A stretch of 64,000 nt of DNA, taken from assembly GCF_000143415.4 (NCBI RefSeq), contig NW_003314345.1, positions 756,264 through 820,263 on the forward strand. The letters are read 5' to 3'. The DNA is from Selaginella moellendorffii (lineage: Eukaryota; Streptophyta; Lycopodiopsida; Selaginellales; Selaginellaceae). The notes beneath the pieces were generated by a model. That model saw only the letters and a program-made list of their open reading frames with translations, was not told the DNA's origin and made no database searches. Positions 21,705 through 32,440 of the stretch are shown here, piece after piece (position 1 is the stretch's first letter; each line of letters starts with the position of its first letter). The position numbers were made by a program, and so were the translations under genes.

Positions 21705-23053
21705 CAGAGCTGGAGAGAGTTGGCAGCCCAGGAGCTGGGGCGAATTGCAAGCAAATGCCCCTGCTCGTGAGTTGAGAGGATCAACTGAGCATTGAGCTTG
21801 TAGAGAGTCTCAGCTCGTCTACCAAAAGCTACTGGATGGCCAGTCTCGTCAAAGATGGTGCATCCGTCTGCATTGAAGAGTGTTGAGAAGCCTTGATCTG
21901 CTGCTACACCGACTGAGAACACTGTCTGTCCTGCTTCTGGTACGTAGTAGACCTGGTTCACGAGCTTCTCAGCTCCACTCTCCAACTTTATGATGACCGT
22001 TCCTTGTCCTTCCACTGTTAAGGGGCGTTTGTCTCCTACAAAGACTTGCTTTTCTTGCTCCAGTGGCCGGTACTTGTGAAAAGCTCTCTTCAATGGTGTG
22101 AGGTGCATCGAGGCTCCAGAATCCATCCAGAGCACTTCGGCTTCGGACACAGTGGATGAAGATGCAGCGAGCGTCATCATCAACATCGTGTCAGGTTGGC
22201 GTGAAGAAGAGCTTCTTTCAGCGTGAGCTTTCTCTGCGGCTTTCTTGATCCGGCATTCACGCTCCACGTGGCCAGCTTTGCCGCAGTAGTTACATGGGCC
22301 CTTGCGTTTTTTATTGGTTGCAAATCCAGGGCTGGGAGAAGGGCTCTTTTGTCCTCGAACAGGGCCATCTCGTTTCTTCCCACCCGATTGCTTTCCCATG
22401 ATCAAGGCCTGCTCCACCCGAGCAGCCTGAGAGGGCGCCTTTTGTCTCCGCTCGTTCTGCTTTCGTTCTTCCTCGATCAGGTCCGAGTAGAGCGAGTCCA
22501 AGTCCTTTCCAGGTACAGCCGAGAGCATCGATGCGAAAGGTTGGAGATCAGGGGAGACAGAGCTCAGAAGGAATGCCTTAGCTTGGTCAAAGGTGATTGC
22601 CGCTTCCGCGTCCTTCAGCTCGCTGATCATCGCTTTAAACTTTCCAATGTAAGTGGCCATGGTGTCATCAGGTTGCATTCTCATCGTGAAGAACCTTTGT
22701 GTTAGCACCACCTTAGCATTGGCAGCTTTGGCAGCGAAGATTTGTGTAAGGGATGTCCAGTTCTGGTGGGCTGTTTTGGTAAGATCAAGGAGATGAACGA
22801 ATTCATCCCCAAGACCTAACCCGATGACAGAGAGCGCTTTTCGATTCTTGGAGTCCCAGTCGAGCCGTTGGGTTACATCCGCAGCAGCCGGACGTTGAGT
22901 CGTTCCATCCACTATAGGCCAGCAGTCCTTGGCCAAAAGGATAAGCTGTACTTTTGTTTTCCAAGTGGAGAAATTCTGTCCCGTGAACTTTTGGAGAAGT
23001 TTCTCCCAGCCCCCAGAGTCCCAAGAATTTCCTGCTGCGTTAGCAGAAGACAT
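21705..23053 (-). CDS. Copia gag and protease (first part of split gag-pol)
   Basis: Starts at ATG 23053 and is open for about 450 codons to the nested insertion. The Gag domain covers about residues 15-200. The nucleocapsid zinc knuckle is at 254-267 (CNYCGKAGHVEREC). The aspartic protease follows with the active-site block MDSGAS at about 310-315. The frame then enters the GAG-pre-integrase domain and breaks at its LWH motif, exactly where the nested LTR element inserted. In the current DNA the frame stops shortly after running into the inserted LTR. Confidence 0.93.
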
Positions 23054-23310
23054 TCTATCTATTAATCTAAGAATAGATTAAACAGAGAATTTAGAAAGGA
23101 CGGCGTGGAGAAGAATCGTGAAAAACTCGGCCGCAACAAGGGCACACCTTCCGGCAGGCTGGGCAAAGAGCTTGTTGGCGCTTTCGCTCCTGGATCTTCC
23201 GCTCCACCCGCGCCAGCACTGCCAAAGCCCTCGCGCGCTCCTGAGCCAAGGGTTCCTGGCCCCTTTGATTTTTCATCTGCCACTGTCCTCTGGCCATTAG
23301 ATCGTTCGCT
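23054..23310 (-). other. Copia 5' leader
   Basis: Non-coding stretch between the primer-binding site and the gag ATG. It is the expected place for packaging and dimerisation signals, but none is recognisable by eye. Short open frames here look like chance. Confidence 0.5.
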
Positions 23311-23322
23311 GCTCCGATACCA
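23311..23322 (-). other. Copia primer-binding site (initiator tRNA-Met type)
   Basis: On the minus strand TGGTATCGGAGC abuts the 5' LTR with no spacer. It is one base different from the common plant Copia site TGGTATCAGAGC, which is complementary to the 3' end of initiator tRNA-Met. The same 12-mer recurs at 15920 and 38718. Confidence 0.85.
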
Positions 23323-23462
23323 TGTGGTATTATGAAACGGTGTTGTGTTATTATTATGACGGTTGATACATGGTTAAATGTATGGGTTTATCGTGACGAT
23401 CCGTGGCGGCGTCTGGATCGCTCACGTGGCTGTGTGCTGACGTGGTCTTGTTCACTCCCACA
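23323..23462 (-). repeat. Copia 5' LTR (140 bp)
   Basis: Right-hand terminal repeat, the 5' LTR of the minus-strand element. It is identical to 11142-11281 by direct comparison. Followed by the ATCCT duplication at 23463-23467. Confidence 0.95.
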
Positions 23463-23785
23463 ATCCTCCACTGGTATTCTCCAGCAGCAGGATCGTGGAC
23501 AGCATCCCAATCCATCGTGAGAGTACCGAATTCCGAGTAGCATCTGTCTTGAACTGTGGAAACAGCCAAACATCGCTCGAGTCTGAAAAGATAAAAATGT
23601 TAGAGAAAACGATGGAAGAACAAAGACGTGCCAGGATTTTGCCGCGACAGATTTTCCAACAACCTGTCGAATCGAAGAACCAATAGAAAGGAAAGGCTCG
23701 TAGCTTGCCAAGATGCGTTTATCCTCGCAAGGTACACGAGATCTGGCCATGATATCGAACAGCAGAAAAGAAGCGATCTACTCAC

Positions 23786-23864
23786 CGAGGCGCAGGCGCT
23801 CGAAATCCGGTAGCGCATTCACAAGGCGCTCAACCCCGCCGCTGCTGCTGCGAGAAAGATCCAT
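23786..23864 (-). other. Probable first exon of an unidentified gene
   Basis: On the minus strand GCTAGGGTTT precedes an ATG at 23864, a common plant start context. The frame encodes 26 residues beginning MDLSRSSSGGVERLVNALPD and ends at a clean GTGAGT donor (23785). Downstream at 23663-23628 and 23585-23468 are further exon-like stretches with AG acceptors, but I could not connect all phases. The gene would run into the Copia insertion. A decayed copy of the same region lies at about 28.05-28.35 kb. Confidence 0.3.
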
Positions 23865-24050
23865 AAACCCTAGCTCGTGCCCCGGCATATTCTCTTTTTT
23901 GAAATGATTCTTAGAATATTCAATTTTAGGCGTACCGTTAATCCTTTAATTTTCTGGTAAGCTTAAAGCATTCGCACTGCATGCTCACGGATTTATTCGA
24001 TTCCATAGAAATTCAAGCTTGTACATGAGGTCGTGTCCTCCGACATCATC

Positions 24051-26250
24051 GGATAAAAAACAGTGCCATACATCTGTGTTCTAGGCGAGGAATTATGGAA
24101 ATGTGAAACAACACGGATGGATCGCGAGAAAAAGCCAAGATTCAATAACAAAAGGATATTCTCTTTGAGCTTTCAGGGCATCACAGAACAATATGTAGAC
24201 AGCAATTTCTACCAGATTACTTATTTGATTTAGTAGCACTATGCTGCTGAGGGCGCTTGCTATCTTTGCAAGTCTCATGCCCCCAACCAGCAATACTGCT
24301 TGTTTCCTGGCATAAGTTTTCCGACCAGTACACAGCAAATGCCGCGACCAGGCACCTGCGACCTTAGGTCTGATTTGTAGTGTGAGAATGACAGGGGGCG
24401 GGGGGGGGGGGGGGGGGGGGCGGCGCTATTATTTCTATCCTAAGAGAAATAGCTATTGACCTCAAACACTCGCCCTAGAAACGGCCATGGCAGGCCATTA
24501 GCTACTTTCATAAAATGGGCAAAAATGAGTACACAACCTCATCTCCTACATACAATGTGGTTTTGGGCACATGCCACGTGGTGGCACTGGAAAGAGAATT
24601 TTCTTTATAGCCATTTTTTGAGAAAGTATAGTTATAAATGAAAACTATAAATAGAGCTTCATGTGGATATATTTGTGTATTGTGCTACTTTAAAATCCAC
24701 AAATATCTTTATATTCGTGTGGATCTATTTGTGGATTTTAAAGTAGCACAATATTTATCACAGATTGTTGTAGAAATATTTCCATGTCAATTGCATCTAC
24801 ATGAAGCTCTTTTGTTCAATATTTTCTTCCTAGATTATTAAAAAAATACATTAGTGTCAAGATCTATCAATAACTAAATATCAACTTGAGTGTTTGTTTT
24901 GCCATAACATACAAGCATTTATAAAACTTATTATAATATGTCTAAACTTGTTGGCATAGTGAATTTTTCATTGAGCTCTATCACTATTTTTGAATGTGAT
25001 CAATACTTTTTAGTAGTTGAACAATCATAACTGTTGAATGCCATAATTGTATTTCTCACAATATACACAAAGCTACACTAAAAAGAAATAGGTTGATTCA
25101 ATTTTTATTTTTTCTTGAATTGGAAGGTAAACTAGCTCATGAGCAATTATAATTGTCATAACCATTCCACATCATAACCTCTTTAATATTGGATAAGTTT
25201 ACCCCAACAATCACATAGTTTCCCACAAAAAATATAATGTCCCAAATTTTCAATTCAAAACGGGAAAATGAATATACCCATCTAATACCCAAGACATGAT
25301 CCTCAAAAGTCATCTGAAGGGCTTAAATGGGACATGCAGTCACTACAAAAGAATGAAACATGGATCCATCTGCTGCAGAATCCACTTACACTGATACAGC
25401 AGATCTCGTGATTGTTCCAAACAAGCCATTCAACATCAACCCGATACCCTGCAAGCAAGGACAGAAGGTCTTGCCATCCGATGCTTCTTCAACCAATGAA
25501 TAAAGGTGGAGGAGTCGCATTGGCGAGCCATGAAATGCCATATATCATGGCTGTTACTGTTTGTTCAGATCAGTACCCAGTTGTGAAACAAACGCTGATG
25601 CATTCACTGGCATCAAAAAGTTGGAGCACCCACTCCAGTTGATACGGGATTACTACCCTGTACACCATGCTTTCCAAATCAGAAACTAGATTCGTAAAAG
25701 GAAACAAACTAACTTGGGTGAGAACTATAAGAAGAAGTTCTGGCAGTCCAATTTCAATACATTTAGCTCCCTGGGAAAAGAAAGGAAAAAGTTCAGGGAC
25801 AGCGACATTCAAATTGAAAGACATTGCGGGAATCCATACTCAAACAATCCAAGACCAACCAGAGCGGAGAACAACCAAGCCGAGAGGTCAGAACCCGTGC
25901 AAGCAAAAAGGAGACTCACTGGAGCAGAGTTCCCCAAAGCCCTCGAAAGCCAAGTACATTGATTTGTCGACGCACAAATCAATGCCCCCTGAATGTCTCA
26001 GAATCTCTGAAGATCAAGACAAAGGAAAAGAATGTTTTCACTTGAATGCGAAGAGAATAAAAACTTTCTGACCTCATGATCATCAAAGATAGAGCGAATT
26101 CACAATCCTCTAGATTGGAATAACATACGAGAAGGATGGATTCAAATTTATGTGAAATTGTTAGTAAGAAAAAGTTAATTGAGTTTTAAAAATTTCTATT
26201 TATAAACTAAAAGTCATTCTTTCTCTTAGATGAAAATTTTTCATAAATTT
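24051..26250. other. AT-rich intergenic stretch
   Basis: I recognise no gene here. It holds a 21-base G run (24400-24420), a perfect 28-bp inverted repeat (24678-24753) and many A/T tracts. Some frames near 25.57-26.07 kb are open for 80-130 codons, but show no family signature. Confidence 0.5.
24678..24753. repeat. Perfect 28-bp inverted repeat with 20-base loop
   Basis: Left arm 24678-24705 (TATTGTGCTACTTTAAAATC and onward) is the exact reverse complement of right arm 24726-24753. The AT-rich setting suggests a MITE remnant or a foldback hairpin. No target duplication was identified. Confidence 0.85.
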
Positions 26251-26252
26251 TT

Positions 26253-27405
26253 TTAAGCACTACAAGACTCCACTACCAGAGCGGAGCGAGTGTCTGTCCA
26301 GCCAGCCGTGGTTCCGTCCAAGTCCAAGCACCCGACACAAGCGCTGCTCGAGCAAATTCCAAAAGGCTGGCAATGCTGAGGCAGCAAGCACGAGTCATTC
26401 CTCGTGAGAAGATTGTAACTATCCGACCATATGAGCAAGTTCTCCAGAGTATACGCGTGAAGATCCCCGTCAAACTCAAGCCGGATGAACGACTGGTTAC
26501 GTGGAGTGTTTGCCGATGATCTCGTGGGCAGCAAACCTCCCGTTGCATTCAAGCCACACAGAGCTTGAGACCTCGTTCCGGACGGAGCCGTGTCGTTGCT
26601 AAGCATCATGTTGAGCACTAGATTCAAACCATCTCCATTGAGAACCGCCGCTGCGAGCAAGTCTCAAGCTTGTCGAGCAGCTGTTAGAGTGTCAACTCCA
26701 TGGTATCCTCGAATCCAGTAAGGCTCTTGACGAGTTCCCGAGAAGTTGGAGTAGAGAACCAGGCCACCAGAGAATAGAATCCTAGAGAAAAATCGCTCCT
26801 ACTCTGGAGCCTCATTCCCGGTCGAAGGACTTGACCAGCCATCAAAGTATCTGTGGGACGATCGAAGCTTTGCCACAAGGTGGTGTTGTTGCGAAACACC
26901 ACCAAGTTCCCAGTCTCTCGCACAACTTCCACCCGGGTAGCTCCCCTGTTTGCTGTTCCAGTCGACCACACCAGCCTCCCGTTGCGATCTCTCAGCACGG
27001 GATCACCGTCCGAGGCGAGCGTGGTTAGAAAACCCGAGAGCGTGGCGTTGAGTTCGACTGGATCTTCCCTGTTTGCCTCCCAGATGATCCTCTGCGTGGT
27101 TAGAAAACCCGAGTCGACGTTCATGACACTGTGAGTGTGCGATCTGGAGTAGAGTTGACAAAGCCAAGGTTGTAGACGCCACAAAAGAAACCTGTCATTC
27201 TCGTGGTAGCACCGTAACGTCCTTGTTCTCTGAGTTTTGGGTAGCTCGAGCCGGATCATTGCCAGTGGAGTTGATTCGTGGCACATCGAAGCCCAGGGAC
27301 CTAACAGCACCAATGGCGCTGCAAGGAACAGGAGAGTGGTACTTTGTTTGCTGTGCGCCGAATCCATACTATCATCAGGACCAATCGATGTGCTCCTCCT
27401 CCTCT
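26253..27405 (-). pseudogene. Lectin receptor kinase pseudogene (ectodomain only)
   Basis: Decayed copy of the N-terminal half of the kinase at 7903-10473, matching its residues 1 to about 375. It keeps the signal peptide and bulb-lectin region, but with several deletions and small insertions. A TGA with a frame change near 26670 replaces the Cys-Asp-Ser of the parent. The homology stops at about 26262, so the PAN, membrane and kinase parts are absent. The upstream sequence continues as a copy of the parent's promoter block. It could at most encode a truncated secreted lectin fragment. Confidence 0.9.
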
Positions 27406-28520
27406 TCTCCGCGCTGGCTAGATTGACTGCGTGAATGACTGGATCAACGCGACCCTGCACTGTAGATGAAACAATCATAAAACAATTACTGGCCTTGGCA
27501 TTACCTTGGCATTATCGTCCTCTTTGCGAGCCAACAAAGATGTATGAGAACGTCATGTTTCACACTGACAATCTGGGAAACCAACAAAACGAAAATACAA
27601 ATTGGAGAAAACTTGGCAATAAGCATATACAACCTGTAGTTGTTCACGTTACAGTGAATCTCGACCGATCCAAATGGGTCAGTATTCTACTCGTGGAGCA
27701 TCATCGTCTCGGCGTATGCCAAGATCTAGACTCCAGAAGCACGATCGTCACGAGGATGGATTCATCGATCTTGAATTAACCGCCGGACTCTGAAAAGAAG
27801 AAGAAACTGTTAAAAACCGAACAACCGAAGAACAGGAAAAACAAAGAGAAAAGCTCACATCTTTGTGCTCTGCTAGCAGCTTTTCACGTCAGTAGATAGC
27901 GATCAATCAAAAGTTTCATGGCGCAGGCTTTGTGATCCTCCACTGGTGTCCTCCGGCAGCAGGATCGTGGACAGCAGTACTGAATTCCGAGTGGCATCTG
28001 TCTGAACTGTGAATTGTGAAAACAGCCAAACTCTAAAATGAAAAATAAGATTAAAATGTTAGAGAAAACGTGGAAGAACAAAGACATATCAAGATTTTGC
28101 CTTCCAATGACCTATCGAATCGAAGAAAGAATAGAAAGGAAAGCTCGTAGCTTGCCAAGCTGCGTTTATCCTCACAATGTACACGAGACCTTGCCATGGA
28201 TATTTTGATTGATATCGAACAGCAGAGAAGAAGCGATCTACTCCGAAATCCGGTAGCACATTCACAAGGCGCTGTTGCGAAAACTTTGCTCGAGAAAAAC
28301 CCCCCCTGGCATATTCTCTTTTTTGAAAAGATTCTTGGAAGATTCAATTTTAGGCGTGACATGCTTTTCTCATCCTTTAATTTTTTGGTTAGCTTCTTGG
28401 TATGAAAAGCATTCATGCGCACTGCATGCTCTCACCTTCGAAATTCTTTGTATGACACGGATTTAGTCTATTCCATGGTATAAAATGGCACAATTGCAAG
28501 AAATCCAAGCTCGTACGTGA
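27406..28520. repeat. Second copy of the kinase upstream block
   Basis: Diverged copy of 10474-11136 joined to 23468-24040, the DNA on both sides of the Copia insertion. It includes the uninterrupted target TGTGATCCTCCACTGG near 27.94 kb. At its right end it runs into the start of the multicopper oxidase, so here the block lies between divergent genes. A match to the region just before the oxidase ATG is also visible at 23960-24030, with no oxidase following. Confidence 0.75.
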
Positions 28521-28539
28521 GGTACCTCTCTTTGTCACC

Positions 28540-30570
28540 ATGTCGGTGGCGGCCAGCTTGATCCTCCTCCTCTTCTTGTCCTCTCGAGTTTCTCCATCAA
28601 ATTCTACTTCTTCGTCCTCGCCAATTAACACTACTGCTGCTTCATCGATCACTCAAGCCCAAGATCAAGCTCCATGGCTGCACCGGGACGATGAGTTTTG
28701 CCTCAATCTCACAGCCTCCCCAGATCTCGAGAAGTTCGTGGACGCGCTCCCAACAATTCCGGTGATCTCCCTGTTCAGGAACCCCAGGATCACAATCGGA
28801 GCCTACAAGATCACCCAGGTTTGACTTTGGCTACCATTGACTACACCGTTGACAATGCGCTGACTCGATTGACCTGTCCCAGAAACTCCACAGGGACCTC
28901 CCACCCACGACGCTCTACGCCTTTGGTACCAGCCAGTCAACGGCCACGTACCCCGGCCCAACGCTGGTCGCCCAGCAGGGTCAAACCGCGTGGGTTCGCT
29001 GGGAGAACCACATCCCCGACGTGGAGCCCATGCTGCCGTTGGATCGGAGCCTAGACTGGGCGAATCCACGGCTGGGCGGCGTGCCGCACGTTGTCCACAA
29101 CCACGGTCAAGAGGACCCGCCCTGGTCGGACGGTCACCCCCAGGCGTGGTTCACCCCACTTGGGGAGCACGGCCCCAGTTACGTCACTCAGGACTACGTC
29201 TACCCGAACGAGCAGCTCCCCACCACGCTGTGGTACCACGACCATACGTACGGGATCACGCGGCTTAACATCGCCGCGGGGCTCGTGGGGGTATATCTGG
29301 TGGAATCTTCCGCGTTGACTCCTTCGTGGGTTCCTCGCGAGTACCATACATTGCTCATCCAAGACAAGGCGTTCTTTGCGGATGGAGGGATTAAGTATCC
29401 CAGCGTGGGGATCAACCCTAGCGTCCACCCGGTGTGGTGCCCGGATTACTTTGGCGATGTGGTGCTAGTTAATGGCAAGGCCTGGCCGTATCTCAATGTT
29501 TATCCCAGGATCTATAGGTTCCGGCTCGTCAACGCTGCCAATTCCAAGTAAGTTGGATCTGTTCTTCCAATTTTGCTTTTGTTAAGGGTTCCATTTGATA
29601 ACCTTTACCACCTTTTGTCGTCAGGTTTTTCGTTCTCACGCTGAGCGACGATTCCTTGCGTTTTATCAAGATTGGATCCGACAGTACTTTCCTGCGAACT
29701 CCAATCTCCCAAAGCACCATGCGAATCGCACCAGCCGAGCGCTGGGACTTTGTCATTGACTTCTCCCGCGTTCGTCCCGGAGGCACGATCGAGATGCGCA
29801 ACATCGGCGCCACTCCATTCCCAGCCGGACCCCCAGCAAACCAGAGCGTCATGCTCTTCCGGGTCGTCCATGAGCCCGAACGGAAGAACCCACCAGCCAG
29901 CAACTTCCCAGCTCCAATCCCGGTGGAAAATCTCTTGCAGATGCCTCCAGCTCGCATGATCGAGGAGACCACTGGCTTGAAACTCACAGACTCGGAGTGG
30001 TACCGCCTCTACAATCGCCCATTTGTGACAAGCGCCCAGTTCGACTCGGGTATGGGTCTCACCGGGCTTTTCCTCCAGGATCACCTCCACTTTAACGATC
30101 CGGCTACTGAGGTTATGAAGCTCTACTCCGACGAAGTTTGGGTTTTCATCAATGTCCTCCAGACCAGCCATCCAATTCATCTCCACCTCGTCAACTTTCT
30201 CATAGTCGCTAGCCAAACTTTCAACGTTACAAGATTTCTGGAGAACTCGTGTTCTTTCCACTTCGGCTACCCGGATCCCAGGAGCTGCTACACGGCTCCA
30301 CTCCAAGGGCCCGACCAGGATCAACTCGGCCTCAAGGACACGGGCGTGATCGCTGCTGGCACGGTTACGTGGTTTTACGTGACAGCATCGCCAAACTATG
30401 GCACCCGGTATTCGTTTGATCCCACCGCGTCTCCTCACTACATTTGGCACTGCCACCTGTTGGAGCACGAAGACAATGAGATGATGCGACCATTTGTCAT
30501 GTCTGATACTCGGGCTTTGATGGTTAATGCGTCGTTCCCTCCACTGGATATCATGAGGCAGTATGGCTAA
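28540..30570 (+). CDS. LPR-type multicopper oxidase (ferroxidase-like)
   Basis: Three exons: 28540-28818, 28883-29547 and 29625-30570, with introns of 64 and 77 bp, GT-AG. The product is 629 aa. An N-terminal signal peptide covers about 1-20. The sequence KLHRDLPPTTLYAFGTSQ is typical of the LPR1/LPR2 and bilirubin-oxidase-like group. All copper ligand motifs are present: HNHG (H165, H167), HDH (H212, H214), HPIHLHL and HCHLLEHEDNEMM (about 590-602). In Arabidopsis, LPR ferroxidases act in the root apoplast in phosphate-starvation and iron responses; a similar role is inferred. The start is the first ATG and gives a clean signal peptide. Broken pieces of this gene are scattered at 33.2-40.3 kb. 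Confidence 0.92.
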
Positions 30571-30571
30571 G

Positions 30572-31528
30572 GGAAGAGGCAGTGCAAATGCTAAGCGATT
30601 TGACAATAAATTGAATATTACACAGAAAATTTAATAAAGGTAACATTGATTTAAGATGGGATCTCCCACGTGATGACGTTTTCTTTCGGAGTCGAGCAAC
30701 TAATGGAGGAGAGTGCTTTCAAATAGTTTTTGCATTTTATTATGCTCCAAAAGGTGGTAGAGAGTCAAATGAATACTGTGCGAAGTGCTTTTTGGATCAC
30801 GAGCCCTCCAAATAACTTATCACGTTGAAATCCTCAAGCCAAATTAACAGTGTACTGTACAGAAGAGTAGTCTAGCTTTGGAAACCATTGGATGAAAACT
30901 TCTGTTGGAAGCTTTTAAAAATGAAACGTGCCTTTAAACATTATCAAGTCAATGGATGTCCTCAAGAAATGATGATATAATCATGTTTAAAAACATTTAC
31001 GGGAATTCGATCCATCGATCTAGCGCTAGCCGAGCTCATACTCGCGGAGAGAAAGTATACGGTTTCATGGGTCATCAAGTTGAATATTGTCAACGAATGT
31101 AAGCAGAGAGAAGTTAATAAGCAGACAAAAAAGTTTTTTTTTTCTAAGTGTGGAGTGGTGTTGATAAGTTTCAAGTCCAGATGGAGATGCAATATAAATT
31201 AACAAATGAGCCACGTGTCAAAAAAGAATCACGTAGGAGAAGAGAAAGAAAAACCTTGACAAATGTACACTACCATCGAGTGATATATATACCTATCGCT
31301 TTGGAGACTGATTTTTTGCGTTTTTTTTTTAACATCAGAATGTGGCGGCCGTTTTCAATAGGAGGATCTATAAAAAATATGACTTATGAGAAGCTGAGAA
31401 CCATTGTCGCCAAAGCCTTGTCCAACAGGTTTCTTTGTCATCGTTTTCTTGCTGCCGTCTTTCTATTCTAGAACGAATTTACATTTATAGAGAAGAGCTT
31501 GACATATTTCTCAGCTAGAAATACAGAC
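30572..31528. other. Intergenic with a diverged inverted duplicate
   Basis: About 30716-30835 resembles the reverse complement of about 35690-35790. About 31344-31475 resembles the promoter region of the intact BAHD gene (35815-35940). No coding feature is seen. Confidence 0.5.
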
Positions 31529-32435
31529 ATGGCTCGGCAGACAATGTTTCATGTGTTATTGCAAAAAATTCCAGGATTATGTATTTATGTGAGACAGATC
31601 AAAAGATGGGAATCTATGTGGGAAGTCTCTTCTTCTATGCGCCAGAAACTAGAACTTCGCATGTGGATCACCTCAAATCGTCCCTGGCTGAGGTGTTGGA
31701 TTCAGATGATTTCTGGGGCGGAATGCTGAGATTCGGAGCTGGAGATCGACTGTAGCAATCAAGGAACTTTCTTCACATTTGCTACTTCTGATCTTGGCAT
31801 GGAACAAGTGACAGCTGATGACTTGGATGATTTTTTTCTCTTTCGACGATGACAATATTAAAACCTCGGAAGATCTTCCATCGTTGAGGATCCAGGTACG
31901 CCACAAAACTCACATAAGTTTTTTAGAAAGCTTTTCTCCATAGGTGACTCACATGTTGGTAATGGCTACTCAATTTGATAATGTTTCACCATGTTTTGGT
32001 TGATGCAGCATTCATTATCACAACCTTGCATCGATCAACCGGGCGATGGTATCTATAAGGCCCCAAATGGCAAGCTCAAGCAAGTTGTTCGACAAAGGAC
32101 CCTTGACTTGCACCACTTTTGAGGCTCTGGCAGCTTTGATATGGTGAACACACGCTCGATCCATCCCAGGCAAATCTAGCAATGATGTTCTTCACCTTGA
32201 AATTTTGGTATGACCCACCCTTATCCTTGCGTTCTATCCGGTGCATGCCGACACTTATGGATATCCGCAAGCTTCTACTCGTTGCTCGACTGCAAAAGAC
32301 GAAAAATGAATGACAAATGAATACGTTCGATCTGGACGAGATTTTTTCCATCTCAATCCCAACTGCACCGATGGTGATCAAAGCGTGGTCCCGACTGATG
32401 TAAAAGCTCCTGGTTGGGGTAAGCCTTCACAAGTA
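31529..32435 (+). pseudogene. BAHD acyltransferase pseudogene 1
   Basis: Decayed, gapped copy of the BAHD gene at 35997-37377. It starts with an ATGGCTC context, keeps recognisable pieces through the exon 1/intron boundary (about 31895), and retains part of the second exon up to the GWGKPS region near 32415. Many indels and stops break it, and long internal stretches are missing. Confidence 0.85.
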
Positions 32436-32440
32436 ATTCC

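Larger units (their letters stand above)
11137..23467 (-). mobile_element. Copia LTR retrotransposon (host of a nested element)
   Basis: Complete Copia-type element on the minus strand, 11142-23462, with target-site duplications ATCCT at 11137-11141 and 23463-23467. Without the nested insertion it is about 4.8 kb. The LTRs are 140 bp and identical, start TG and end CA. A primer-binding site and a polypurine tract are present at the expected ends. The gag-pol frame is open throughout when the nested DNA and one CGTGC copy are left out (4,338 nt, a multiple of three). The empty target site is preserved in the duplicated block near 27.94 kb (TGTGATCCTCCACTGG). Integration was therefore recent and came after that block duplication. 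Confidence 0.95.

Noticed and set aside
25570-26071. Frames of 80-134 codons in the AT-rich gap
   Set aside because: No recognisable domain, no convincing start or splice context; left as unassigned intergenic DNA.
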